Positions 8,551 to 17,265 of a stretch of DNA of 64,000 nt are shown here, piece by piece. Position 1 is the stretch's first letter. Each line of letters opens with the position of its first letter. The notes under the pieces were generated by a model. It saw only the letters and a program-made list of their open reading frames with translations, made no database searches and was not told the DNA's origin. The stretch comes from an uncultured Peptostreptococcaceae bacterium (GTDB lineage Bacteria > Bacillota > Clostridia > Peptostreptococcales > Peptostreptococcaceae). The position numbers were made by a program, and so were the translations under genes. Where the stretch lies: NCBI GenBank assembly GCA_947072565.1, contig CAMTIM010000033.1:1-64000 (forward strand), given 5' to 3'.

Positions 8551-9162
8551 TTATTTAATATTGATTAAGTAATCTGCTACATAGCCTCCAAGAGCTATTA
8601 CTGTTTCAATATGAACTAGATGCTGTATAGAAGGATCAAATAATATAGTGCAATTAGGTGAAATTTCATCATCACCTTCCCAAATAGCTATGCAAACTGA
8701 AATTTTAGGAAGTACTTTAAAAACAAAGGATTTATCTGCGAAATCTGCAGGGATACCTCCTATTTTAACTGAACATTGAACAAAGCTTTCACAATCAGAA
8801 CCAAATTTATTAATAAGTTCTAATATTGCACTTTTATAAAAAGCTGGATAAAATAATGCACCACCATTTGGTATTTCTTTTAGACTTACCCATTCGTTAG
8901 ATATATTGATATATTTGTTTGAAAATGTTAGGTAGTTAAGTATAATTATAGATGCACTTATATTTAAAGGAATATTACTATCCTTTTTGTATATAGTTTC
9001 ATACTTATAATCGAGGATATATTCTTCATTTAAAAATGGAACTGTAAATTGTTTTTTATTGCTACAGTATAATACATCTAATTTATCTGCAATATCTTTT
9101 GGGTCTTTTTCTTTTAATTTTTCCCATTCTTTATCATATGCAACTTTGTAATTAGTTTTCAT
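8551..9162 (-). CDS. DUF3786 domain protein
   Basis: The protein has 203 residues. An N-terminal part (KVAYDKEWEKLKEKDPKDIADKLDVLY) is followed by ILDYKYETIY, SASIIILNYL, ISNEWVSLKEIPNGGALFYPAFYKS and a C-terminal IAIWEGDDEISPNCTILFDPS. This matches the DUF3786 family, found in strict anaerobes and of unknown biochemical function. I chose ATG 9162 because AAAGGAGC lies 6-8 nt upstream; an earlier in-frame ATG at 9186 has no site. It stands alone between codA and a nitroreductase. Confidence 0.75.
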   Translation of the reverse strand: MKTNYKVAYDKEWEKLKEKDPKDIADKLDVLYCSNKKQFTVPFLNEEYILDYKYETIYKKDSNIPLNISASIIILNYLTFSNKYINISNEWVSLKEIPNGGALFYPAFYKSAILELINKFGSDCESFVQCSVKIGGIPADFADKSFVFKVLPKISVCIAIWEGDDEISPNCTILFDPSIQHLVHIETVIALGGYVADYLINIK

Positions 9163-9358
9163 AAGTATGCTCCTTTTATTAAACAATAATTTAAAATGTT
9201 TAAATTTGCTTTATCATAACTTATATGTTTTCTATATTTTATTTCAAATTCCTTTATTGTTTTACAAATTATTACATTAAGATAAAATAATATCTATTAA
9301 AATAGATAGACATATACATAAAACATTCTATACTATTATAGGTAAAAGGGGGATTAGG

Positions 9359-10108
9359 ATGAATGATATTATAAAAGCTATAAATAACAGAGTATCGCTA
9401 AGAAAGTATCAAGAGAAAGAAATAAGCAAAGAGCATCTAGACATAATTTTAGAAAGTGCTATAAAAGCACCTACTGCAGGAAATATGATGATGTATTCTA
9501 TAATAAAAATAAGTGATGAAAAAACAAAAGAAAAGCTAAGTATAACTTGTGATAATCAACCATTTATAAAAAAAGCTTCAGTTATTCTTATATTTTTAGC
9601 AGATATGCAAAAGTGGTATGATTACTTTAAAGTATGTAATATTGAAAATATAAAGTCTTTAGGAATGAATGATTTTATGTTATCGATAAATGATGCTTTA
9701 ATAGCATGTCAAAATGCAGTGTTAGCAGCAGAAAGCCTAGATATAGGAAGTTGTTATATAGGGGATATAATGGAAAATTATGAAGAACATAAAAAGCTTT
9801 TGAATTTACCTGATTATACATTTCCAGCTGCTATGATAACTCTTGGATACTACCCAGAAAATATGAAAAGAATATATAGAGATAGGTTTGATAAAGAATA
9901 TGTTGTATTTGATGAAAAATATAAGCAATTAGATGAAGATGAGTTAAAAGAAATGTTTAAAAGTAAAGAAGACAATATGACTAAGACAAATCCATTTAAC
10001 GTAAATAGTTTTGGTGAGTTAATATATAATAAAAAAACAAGTGCAGATTTCTCTATAGAAATGGATAGGTCTATAAAAGAGGGAATTAAATTTTTCACAA
10101 AGAGATAA
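9359..10108 (+). CDS. Nitroreductase family protein
   Basis: This 249-residue FMN-dependent oxidoreductase begins NDIIKAINNRVSLRKYQEK, the classic nitroreductase opening with its FMN-phosphate-binding Arg-Ser/Val-Arg region. SAIKAPTAGNMMMY, CQNAVLAAESLDIGSCYIGDI and FPAAMITLGYYPE follow. These fit the NfsA/FRP-like branch, which reduces nitro groups, quinones or flavins with NAD(P)H. The C-terminal 50 residues (KSKEDNMTKTNPFNV...) extend beyond the core domain. AAAGGGGG precedes the ATG. The physiological substrate is unknown. Confidence 0.85.
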   Translation: MNDIIKAINNRVSLRKYQEKEISKEHLDIILESAIKAPTAGNMMMYSIIKISDEKTKEKLSITCDNQPFIKKASVILIFLADMQKWYDYFKVCNIENIKSLGMNDFMLSINDALIACQNAVLAAESLDIGSCYIGDIMENYEEHKKLLNLPDYTFPAAMITLGYYPENMKRIYRDRFDKEYVVFDEKYKQLDEDELKEMFKSKEDNMTKTNPFNVNSFGELIYNKKTSADFSIEMDRSIKEGIKFFTKR

Positions 10109-10153
10109 TGCATTTTAAATTATCAAATTAAGAGTAAACAATTAAAAATAATA

Positions 10154-10200
10154 AAAAAATAGATTGCTAAGTGACTATAAAGCTTTAGTAATCTATTTTT
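10154..10200 (+). terminator. Rho-independent terminator of the nitroreductase gene
   Basis: AAAAATAGATTGCTAA pairs with TTTAGTAATCTATTTTT (one mismatch) around a loop of about 14 nt, with a T-run at the end. Confidence 0.85.
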
Positions 10201-10330
10201 ATGTGAAAATTTAATGAATTAAAAAAAAATATTAAACTAAGAACGTTTGTATGCATACTAAATAACATGAAAAATAAATAAAGCAAATCCTAGGGGTATA
10301 TATTTATATAATTAAAAAAAAGAAAATAAT

Positions 10331-10348
10331 ATTCGTATATATACGAAT
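10331..10348. promoter_or_regulatory. 18-nt perfect palindrome, candidate operator of the FUSC gene
   Basis: ATTCGTATATATACGAAT is identical to its reverse complement. It ends 10 nt before a -35-like TTGAAC and 71 nt before the start codon at 10420. Its position suggests a site for a regulator of the transporter gene. No regulator gene is adjacent, so the protein would be encoded elsewhere. Confidence 0.5.
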
Positions 10349-10358
10349 TATAGTGAAT

Positions 10359-10386
10359 TTGAACAAAATTTAAAATGTGATAATAT
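10359..10386 (+). promoter_or_regulatory. Probable sigma-A promoter of the FUSC gene
   Basis: TTGAAC (10359-10364) and TAATAT (10381-10386) are separated by 16 nt, directly downstream of the palindrome. Confidence 0.5.
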
Positions 10387-10419
10387 TAATATATTAGAAA
10401 CTTCAAAAGGAGGAGACAT

Positions 10420-12330
10420 ATGAAAAAATTAATATTATCAAAGACGATTATGTTTTTATTCATTCTAGGATTTATAAACACATTTATAGCATTATTTAGT
10501 AGCCAAAACACTCTTATAGGGGTAACTGTTATAACTGCTGCATTAATGCTACTAGAAAGAGATTTAACAATATCTCCATTAAAAAACACACTTAAATTAT
10601 TAGGGGTAAATATATTATTAGGGATACTCTCATTTTTTGCTGCTAAAAATATATTGCTAGGATTAATCTTGAATTTTATAGCTATATTTATAGTTGGCTA
10701 TTTATTTAATTATGACTTGAAAAAGCCTATGTATGTAGGATTTGGATTACAATATTTATTTATGCTTAGTACTCCAGTTACTAATGCACAATTACCTTTG
10801 AGAATTGCATCTTTAGCATTTGGAGCTATATTTATTATGATTGTACAATTTATAGTAAACAAAGATAAGCTTGAAAAAAATAGTGAAAAAATATTAAAAA
10901 GAACTTGTGATGAACTATTAATAAAGGTTGATAATTTACAATCAAGTTTAAGTAATGAGAAAGTTAATTTAAAAATAGAAGAAAATATAAATAATTTAAA
11001 AAAACTTGTTTATGACAATAGAAAAGATGACTTCTGTCTTAGTGACAAAGCAATAAGTATATTAAACATAGGGATATCTTTAGATAGAATAAGCTTAATA
11101 TTAGATTCTTATATAAAACAAAATGAAGATAACACTAACTTATTATATACAAATGATGCCTATAACAAAGATAAGCCGTTAAGTATTATAAAATCACAAA
11201 TCACAAATTTAAAGGCGTGTTTAGATAAAGATAAAAAAATAGAAAATAAATTTAACGAAAAATATACACAAGATATTTACTTATATGAATTTTATAATGA
11301 ATTAGAAAATATATATAAATATTTAGATGAATATAAAAAATGTATGATATATAAAAATAAAAAAGCATATAAATATAACTTGGAAGTTCCAGATAAGTTT
11401 AAAACTATATCTGTATACAAAAGAAACTTAAACAAAGATTCATTGAAATTTTCTTATGCATTTAAAGTAGCATTAGCAACATCTATAGCAGCATTTATAA
11501 TGGATTATTTTAAACTTACAGAAGGTAGATGGATAATGTTTACGACTTTTGCTTTAGTTCAACCATATTCAGAAAATTGTATAGTAAAATTCAAAAAAAG
11601 AATACAAGGAACATTATTAGGGGCAATGCTAGCTTTTATATTATTTTCAACAATCAAAGATGAAAGTATTAGAGGTATAGTAATAATAATAGCAGGATAC
11701 ACAAGTACTTATATGAAGGATTACAGAGGATTATTAATATGCAATACTATATCAGCTATTGGTGCGGTTGCTTTGGTAGGTAATATAGGTAACTTATTTA
11801 TAAGCAGAATATTATACGTAGCATTAGGGTCTGTGATAGCACTATTAATAAATAAGTTTGTGCTTCATTATAATGTAGAAAAAGGAAGTAAATATTTATT
11901 GGATATGTATGATAGTGTTAATAAAGAAATAATTACAGAGGTTAGTTTGTATTTAGAAAACAAAAATAATTCTTATAAAATAAAAAATTTAGTATTGATT
12001 CCTGTATTGATTGAAGAAAAACTTTTACAACTAAATGAAACATATAAAGATGATAAGTTAGAATGTTTTATAAAAAAGCAAAAACATTTAACAAACAACT
12101 TATATAGTTTATATATTAATATAAAAGAAAATAACATTAAAGAAAATGAAGTAGAAAAGATACTTAAAGATATTGATTATGTATTTAAAGATGAAAATCA
12201 TCAAAGGGCAAAAGATAGAATATTAGATGAAATATATTATAGTGAGGATTTAAGAAATAAAATTGTTTATAAAAACTTACTTTATAGTTTAAATATTTTA
12301 AATAAAAAAAATGAAGAAATACTTGCATAA
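10420..12330 (+). CDS. FUSC-family membrane transporter (aromatic acid exporter-like)
   Basis: This 636-residue protein has the FUSC / YccS-like layout. About six helices (residues 5-145) precede a charged cytoplasmic domain (about 150-340). A second membrane bundle (about 350-485) contains the hallmark AFKVALATSIAAFI, GRWIMFTTFALVQPYSENCI and FKKRIQGTLLGAMLAF. A helical cytoplasmic tail rich in Lys, Glu and Asn ends the protein. Family members export aromatic acids or related organic anions, or have unknown substrates. AAGGAGGAG lies 7 nt before the ATG. It is probably a single-gene unit. Confidence 0.8.
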   Translation: MKKLILSKTIMFLFILGFINTFIALFSSQNTLIGVTVITAALMLLERDLTISPLKNTLKLLGVNILLGILSFFAAKNILLGLILNFIAIFIVGYLFNYDLKKPMYVGFGLQYLFMLSTPVTNAQLPLRIASLAFGAIFIMIVQFIVNKDKLEKNSEKILKRTCDELLIKVDNLQSSLSNEKVNLKIEENINNLKKLVYDNRKDDFCLSDKAISILNIGISLDRISLILDSYIKQNEDNTNLLYTNDAYNKDKPLSIIKSQITNLKACLDKDKKIENKFNEKYTQDIYLYEFYNELENIYKYLDEYKKCMIYKNKKAYKYNLEVPDKFKTISVYKRNLNKDSLKFSYAFKVALATSIAAFIMDYFKLTEGRWIMFTTFALVQPYSENCIVKFKKRIQGTLLGAMLAFILFSTIKDESIRGIVIIIAGYTSTYMKDYRGLLICNTISAIGAVALVGNIGNLFISRILYVALGSVIALLINKFVLHYNVEKGSKYLLDMYDSVNKEIITEVSLYLENKNNSYKIKNLVLIPVLIEEKLLQLNETYKDDKLECFIKKQKHLTNNLYSLYINIKENNIKENEVEKILKDIDYVFKDENHQRAKDRILDEIYYSEDLRNKIVYKNLLYSLNILNKKNEEILA

Positions 12331-12417
12331 AATAAAAATTTAAAAAATTTACTTTAGTGAAAAATTACCTCAAATATGATAAACTATAATAGTATTTTAA
12401 AGTGACGGAGGTAATAT

Positions 12418-13272
12418 ATGAGTGAAGATATAGATGTAAAGGAAAATGCAGCGCAGGATACTTTTAGTATAACAATGGAACTTCAAAGACCGTTATTTGT
12501 TGATAAAGTAGAAGAAGAGAAAGAGAAAAAAGAGAAAAAATCGAATATAAAGAAAAAGTTATTATTAGGAATAGGTATAAGCGCTGTAATAGTTGTATTA
12601 GGGACTTTTATATGGTTAACTCAAACGTATTCACCAAAAGAAACTGCAAAGGCTGCATTGATAAGCAATAAAAATGTAGACGTTAAAATAGATGATTACA
12701 TATCGTTTACTCCAAAGAATGTAGAAGCTACAAAAGGATTTATATTATATCCAGGTGCTAAAGTAGAACCAGAGGTATATGCACCATTTTGTGAAAAAAT
12801 AGCTGAAAAAGGATATGAAGTTATAATAATTGAATCACCTTTTAATATACCACTACTTGGCAAAAATAAAGCTAAAAAGGTTATGAATGACTACCGTGAT
12901 ATAACTCACTGGGTAGTAGGTGGACACTCTTTAGGGGGAGTTGCAGCATCTAATTTTGCATCTAAAAATAATATGGTAGATGGAGTAGTCCTTTTAGCAT
13001 CTTATCCTATGAATGATGACTTAAAAAAAATGGGCAAAGAAGTATTATCTATATGGGGAAGTAAAGATGGGGTAGTTAACTTTAAAGACCTTATTAAATC
13101 AAGAGAAAAATTACCTGAAAACACAACGTATGTAGAAGTAGAAGGGGCAAATCATTCTCAATTTGGAGATTATGGACTTCAAAGAGGAGATAATGAAGCT
13201 ATAATAACTAGTGAAAAACAAATGAATATAACATATAAAAATATAGTTAAATTCTTAGAACACATAAATTAA
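12418..13272 (+). CDS. Membrane-anchored alpha/beta hydrolase
   Basis: The protein has 284 residues. A charged N-terminus with an EEEKEKKEKK run is followed by one transmembrane helix (about 48-68), then an extracytoplasmic alpha/beta hydrolase domain. The nucleophile is the Ser in GGHSLGG, the acid is probably the Asp in WGSKDGVVN, and the base is the His in VEGANHSQFGDYG. GFILYPGAKVEPEVYAPF forms the first strand and oxyanion region. It matches the alpha/beta-hydrolase PF12695-type lipase/esterase-like group. The substrate is unknown. GGAGG precedes the ATG, and a terminator follows. Confidence 0.82.
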   Translation: MSEDIDVKENAAQDTFSITMELQRPLFVDKVEEEKEKKEKKSNIKKKLLLGIGISAVIVVLGTFIWLTQTYSPKETAKAALISNKNVDVKIDDYISFTPKNVEATKGFILYPGAKVEPEVYAPFCEKIAEKGYEVIIIESPFNIPLLGKNKAKKVMNDYRDITHWVVGGHSLGGVAASNFASKNNMVDGVVLLASYPMNDDLKKMGKEVLSIWGSKDGVVNFKDLIKSREKLPENTTYVEVEGANHSQFGDYGLQRGDNEAIITSEKQMNITYKNIVKFLEHIN

Positions 13273-13278
13273 AAATAT

Positions 13279-13323
13279 AAAAAGGAGCTATCTCAAAATA
13301 AAATGGAGATTAGCTCTTTTTTA
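13279..13323. terminator. Terminator between convergent genes
   Basis: GAGCTAtCTC pairs with GAGaTTAGCTC, flanked by A and T runs. It serves the hydrolase gene and possibly the convergent spoVB-like gene. Confidence 0.85.
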
Positions 13324-13343
13324 TATTTATATTAAAAATTTAA

Positions 13344-14927
13344 TTAAAAACGTTTGAATATTCCTAAATCACTTAGTTTATCAGATTTAATATCATTTTT
13401 AAATGCATCTAAAAACCACATAATATCGTTTCTTTTAATACATCCTACAATAATAAGTAAAACAAAATAAAATAAAACGACTAAAAAAACTTGAGATAAA
13501 ATCATAGTAGTGATTTGAAGATAATCAAAACTTAATTTTATAAAATAACCGGATAAAACCACACAAAACATAGGTTTTAAGACCCAATCAAATAATAAAA
13601 ATTCTAATTTAGTTACTTTTAATAATCTATTTATACTAAGAAGTGAATTTAGCAAAGTACCAACAAATAATACTATAATAAACCCTGTTACACCATTTCT
13701 AGGTATTAAAAATAAAATTAAAAATATCCTAACGCCCATATCAATTAAGTTATATTTTAATGTACTCATTTGTTGATCAAGTGCATTTAGACTTCCGTCA
13801 ACAACTCTATCTAAGTACATAAATGGTATAAGGGGAGCTAGTATTTTTATCATAAATCCTACCTCGCTATCATGATATATAGCTAAGCCTAGTTCATTAG
13901 AAAATATTATAAATAATCCAGATGCAAATATAGCAATTAATAAAGTGAATTTAAAAACTTTTCCTATAATATTATTTACTCTTTTAGTTTGATTGAGTGC
14001 CTTAGCTTCGGATATCTCTGGAATTATGAGTGTTGAAAATGAAGCTAAAAATATTGATGGAAAATACAATATAGGAAGAACCATACCTTTAATCATCCCA
14101 AACGTAGCTAAAGAAGAAGATGATGATGCACCAAATTGTCTAAGGGCACCAGGTATAAGAATATCTTCAACTGTTTTAAGTCCTGTTTGAATGTAAGCGC
14201 TACAAGCTATAGGGAATGCTATTTTAGAAACAGTAGTTAAAGAATAAGATGAACTTTTACAACAAGCATTCTTGTTAATATTTTTCTTTTCAAATTTATA
14301 AAGTATATAACAAAATACTGTTGAAGCTATTATAGCAAGTGATATAGCAACTGCTATTAAAGCACAAGTATAATCAAGACCTTTAGGCAAATATATACTT
14401 ATAAATGATGCTATAATTATCATTAAAGTAGAAACTTCAATAATATCTGAGGTAATACTTTTTACAACTTTTCTCATACCATAAAAATAACCATGAAAAC
14501 ATGCTCCCATACCAACAAAAGGTAAGCTACAAGATAGTATTTTAAGTGGTATAATAGCTCGGCTGTCTTCTAACCAATTCATACTTATAAATTCAGCGCC
14601 TTCATATAGAGCTAGAGCAGTCAGTACAGAGAAAAATAAACTGTACATAAATGCCTTTTTCATGATACTTTTTATTCTTTGAGAATTTCCACGTCCAAGC
14701 TCCTCTGCAATCAAGCGTGTAGTAGTTACTCTAATACCTGAGATTGCAAATGTAGAAGTCATTATATGTATACTCATTATTAGTTGATATAGGCCGATAC
14801 CTTCAGCCCCAATTTTATTAGATAAATAGACTCTAAAAGATGTGTTTATAAATCCAAGAGTTACAGTAGTCAAGGTTAAAATCAATGCGTTTATTATTAA
14901 TTTTTTTCGTTTCATAGTTTTTTGCAT
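13344..14927 (-). CDS. spoVB: SpoVB/MurJ-type polysaccharide flippase (stage V sporulation protein B)
   Basis: This 527-residue, 14-helix protein belongs to the MOP/MATE-like flippase superfamily. The N-terminus has LTLTTVTLGFINTSFRVYLS, then GLYQLIMSIH, ISGIRVTTTRLIAEELGRGN and a CFHGYFYGMRKVV segment, all characteristic of SpoVB and related peptidoglycan or polysaccharide exporters. In endospore formers SpoVB acts in cortex synthesis, probably by flipping lipid-linked precursors. Several paralogues often exist, so assignment to SpoVB itself is probable but not certain. The ATG at 14927 follows GGGGGATG with good spacing. Confidence 0.8.
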   Translation of the reverse strand: MQKTMKRKKLIINALILTLTTVTLGFINTSFRVYLSNKIGAEGIGLYQLIMSIHIMTSTFAISGIRVTTTRLIAEELGRGNSQRIKSIMKKAFMYSLFFSVLTALALYEGAEFISMNWLEDSRAIIPLKILSCSLPFVGMGACFHGYFYGMRKVVKSITSDIIEVSTLMIIIASFISIYLPKGLDYTCALIAVAISLAIIASTVFCYILYKFEKKNINKNACCKSSSYSLTTVSKIAFPIACSAYIQTGLKTVEDILIPGALRQFGASSSSSLATFGMIKGMVLPILYFPSIFLASFSTLIIPEISEAKALNQTKRVNNIIGKVFKFTLLIAIFASGLFIIFSNELGLAIYHDSEVGFMIKILAPLIPFMYLDRVVDGSLNALDQQMSTLKYNLIDMGVRIFLILFLIPRNGVTGFIIVLFVGTLLNSLLSINRLLKVTKLEFLLFDWVLKPMFCVVLSGYFIKLSFDYLQITTMILSQVFLVVLFYFVLLIIVGCIKRNDIMWFLDAFKNDIKSDKLSDLGIFKRF

Positions 14928-14973
14928 AAAGTCATCCCCCGTTAGTTAAAGTAAATATTTAAAAACAAGCATG

Positions 14974-14987
14974 TTCATATATATGAA
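14974..14987. promoter_or_regulatory. 14-nt perfect palindrome upstream of the spoVB-like gene
   Basis: TTCATATATATGAA lies 47 nt upstream of the minus-strand start codon, between divergent spoVB-like and uvsE genes. It may be an operator, but AT-rich palindromes of this size also arise by chance. Confidence 0.2.
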
Positions 14988-15120
14988 ATGTTAATATTAA
15001 ATATTATACAAATAAAAATATTAAGTATAAAATTATAGTTAAGTGTATTTAGAGAATTAAAGAATAGCAAAGCTTAATAAAAGTAAAAATATGATTATAA
15101 AATATTAAGGAGAAAATAAA

Positions 15121-16080
15121 ATGAAAGTAAGACTAGGATATGTAGCAATAGCATTGAATTTAGAAAAAGTAACTTCATCAAGTACAGTAACTTTTAAAAG
15201 ATACATAAATATAAATAGTGAAGAAGAAAGATTAAAAAAATTAAAAACAGTAACATATTCAAATATAAAAGCATTAGAGCAGATATTAAACTATAATATT
15301 GAAAATAATTTACACTTTTATAGATTAACATCAAATTTAATACCCTTAGCTACACACCCAGATGTAATGTGGGATTTTAGAAAATACTTTAAAGATGATT
15401 TTAAATATATTGGTAAAATAATAAAAGAAAATAATCTTAGGATAGATGCTCATCCTGATCAGTTTAATGTAATAAATAGCGATAAAGAAAATGTAGTAAA
15501 AAACACTATAAGAAATTTAAATGTTCAAGTTGATATATTTGAAGATATAAATTATGAAGACGGAAAGATGGTAATTCATATTGGTGGTGCTAGAGGTGGA
15601 AAAGAAGAATCTATAAAAAGATTTATAGATAATCTAGAAAAATTTCCAAGTCGTATTAAGAATAGATTAATACTTGAGAATGATGATAAAAGCTTTACAG
15701 CTAAAGAAGTATTAGAAATATGTGAGAAAACTAATTTGCCGATGGTTTTAGATGTTCATCATTATAATTGTAATAATGAAGGAGAAGATTTAAAAGATTT
15801 ATTAGGAAGAATTTTCGATACATGGAAAAATGAAAATTTACCTCCTAAAATACATTTTTCTACTCCTAGGGAATTTGAAAATGATAGAAAACATTCAGAC
15901 TATATAGATGTAGATGCATTTATAGAATTTTTAGAGTTTGTTAAACAAAATGTAGATAAAGACTTTGATGTCATGATAGAAGCTAAGCAAAAAGATTTAA
16001 CATTAATAAAGTTAGTTAATGATTTAAAAGAAAAAAGAAAAGATTTTAACTATATCGATGAAAGTACAATAGAAATATAA
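15121..16080 (+). CDS. uvsE: UV DNA damage endonuclease
   Basis: This 319-residue TIM-barrel enzyme matches UvsE/UVDE, which nicks DNA 5' to UV photoproducts to start alternative excision repair. The N-terminus VRLGYVAIALNLEKVTSSSTVTF is diagnostic. Metal-binding residues lie in FYRLTSNLIPLATHP, RIDAHPDQFNVIN, MVIHIGGARGGK, LILENDDKSF, MVLDVHHYNCNNEGE, IHFSTPRE and the C-terminal VMIEAKQKD. AAGGAG precedes the ATG, and a terminator follows directly. In Bacillus and clostridia such enzymes support UV resistance of cells and spores. Confidence 0.95.
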   Translation: MKVRLGYVAIALNLEKVTSSSTVTFKRYININSEEERLKKLKTVTYSNIKALEQILNYNIENNLHFYRLTSNLIPLATHPDVMWDFRKYFKDDFKYIGKIIKENNLRIDAHPDQFNVINSDKENVVKNTIRNLNVQVDIFEDINYEDGKMVIHIGGARGGKEESIKRFIDNLEKFPSRIKNRLILENDDKSFTAKEVLEICEKTNLPMVLDVHHYNCNNEGEDLKDLLGRIFDTWKNENLPPKIHFSTPREFENDRKHSDYIDVDAFIEFLEFVKQNVDKDFDVMIEAKQKDLTLIKLVNDLKEKRKDFNYIDESTIEI

Positions 16081-16114
16081 AAAAACTGTAGATTAAGTAA
16101 TCTACAGTTTTTTT
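16081..16114 (+). terminator. Rho-independent terminator of uvsE
   Basis: AAAAACTGTAGATTA pairs with TAATCTACAGTTTTT around a two-base loop, followed by more T. Confidence 0.92.
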
Positions 16115-16126
16115 ATGATTTTTTTT

Positions 16127-16156
16127 ATTTAAGGTTTATTTAAGGTTAAGTTTATA
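16127..16156 (+). promoter_or_regulatory. Direct-repeat box (TTTAAGG, 11-bp period), candidate response-regulator site
   Basis: ATTTAAGGTTTATTTAAGGTTAAGTTTATA contains TTTAAGG twice, 11 bp apart, followed by a GTTTATA half. Its first 18 nt recur exactly at 21213-21230. It lies 59 nt upstream of the ABC exporter operon. An 11-bp direct repeat is the usual binding geometry of OmpR/PhoB regulators, and one (19069-19788) is encoded in this locus. Confidence 0.65.
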
Positions 16157-16214
16157 ATCAGTTAAACTTGAAGTTATATACTAATATCATGATAAAGAGA
16201 AAGGAGAACAAAAA

Positions 16215-17225
16215 ATGATTAAATGGGAACTTAAAAAAATTATAAAAGAGAAAAGCAATATAATAGTACTAGCTTTAATGATAATACTATTTTTACAAAT
16301 GAGTTTTATGAAGCCAATGTTAGAAACGCAGAATGAATATTTTAATGAAAGTAAAAATGAATATTTCGTAGATAAAAGAAGTAAGGAAGTAATTGCAAAT
16401 GAAAAGTTAAAAAGTAAGGTAGATGAGATAAGTAGTTTATCTAAATCTATATCACTTGATAAAAAAGTAAGTGATATGTCAAAGGAAAAACTTAAATTAG
16501 ATAATGGGGTCAAATACCAAGATGTTGATTTTTATAAGGTCTTATCTTACAGAATAGATTTTGGACTTTCAATTGTTATAATGACAATAATAATTATTAT
16601 GATATCTTCAAATTTATATATAGAAGAGCAATTATCCAATGTTTCAAGTATTATATTATCGTCTAAAAATAAAGAAAAGGTATTGTATTCAAAGTTAGCA
16701 ATAGCAATATTTCTGCCGATAGTACTGTATGGTATATATATTGGAGGTACATCTTTAATAACCTATATTCAATACGGTCAGCCTCTAAATGGAAATTTAC
16801 AAGCTTATAGAATATCTGATGTAGCAATATTAATTAAAAATATAACAATAAATCAATACGTTATAAGCAAAATGATAACATCTACATTGATGTTAACTGG
16901 AATATCAATTGTATCGCTACTATGTTCATTTGTAAGTAATAACTCAGTTAAATCTATAGGGATGTCTATTGGTTTTATAGCTATAGGAAAAATATTAACA
17001 ATGTTTAAGTTTTTACCAAGTGAGTTGCTAACATTATTAAGTTTAGGAAATTATGTAGACGTAATGATAGGTATGAGTAAGATTAGTGGATTTTATAATG
17101 GAACTATAAATATTTTATCAAAGCCATTTGACGTATCTAGTTTATGTATAAGTGGGTATGTAGCAATAATAGTAGTTTCAATACTTGGAAATATTTATTG
17201 TATCAAAAAAAGTTTAACTAAATAA
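16215..17225 (+). CDS. ABC-2 type exporter permease (first)
   Basis: This 336-residue protein has an N-terminal helix (about 17-33), a long charged extracytoplasmic segment (about 35-115) and then five helices (about 117-330). It belongs to the ABC-2 permeases. It shares the opening (I-K-W-E-L/I-K-K) with the second permease at 18156, which suggests that the two form a heterodimer. AAAGGAG precedes the ATG, and the ATPase gene follows 40 nt later. The candidate response-regulator box upstream implies control by the adjacent kinase/regulator pair, as in peptide-antibiotic detoxification exporters (inference). Confidence 0.8.
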   Translation: MIKWELKKIIKEKSNIIVLALMIILFLQMSFMKPMLETQNEYFNESKNEYFVDKRSKEVIANEKLKSKVDEISSLSKSISLDKKVSDMSKEKLKLDNGVKYQDVDFYKVLSYRIDFGLSIVIMTIIIIMISSNLYIEEQLSNVSSIILSSKNKEKVLYSKLAIAIFLPIVLYGIYIGGTSLITYIQYGQPLNGNLQAYRISDVAILIKNITINQYVISKMITSTLMLTGISIVSLLCSFVSNNSVKSIGMSIGFIAIGKILTMFKFLPSELLTLLSLGNYVDVMIGMSKISGFYNGTINILSKPFDVSSLCISGYVAIIVVSILGNIYCIKKSLTK

Positions 17226-17265
17226 AATAAAAATTTATATAAAGAATTATTAGGAGGATATAAAA

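Larger units (their letters stand above)
10109..10419. other. Gene-free stretch between nitroreductase and FUSC genes
   Basis: The stretch holds a terminator (10154-10200), an 18-nt palindrome (10331-10348) and a probable promoter (10359-10386). Between 10201 and 10330 I see only AT-rich sequence with a short GTATGCATAC palindrome at 10249-10258. Confidence 0.6.

Noticed and set aside
10249..10258. GTATGCATAC palindrome as an operator
   Set aside because: It is only 10 nt long, more than 100 nt from the promoter and well within chance expectation.
12365..12415. ATTACCTC / GAGGTAAT arms that could cover the ribosome binding site of the alpha/beta hydrolase gene
   Set aside because: A TATAAT at 12385-12390 suggests that transcription starts after the 5' arm, so the mRNA would lack it. 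Arms of 8 nt are also weak.
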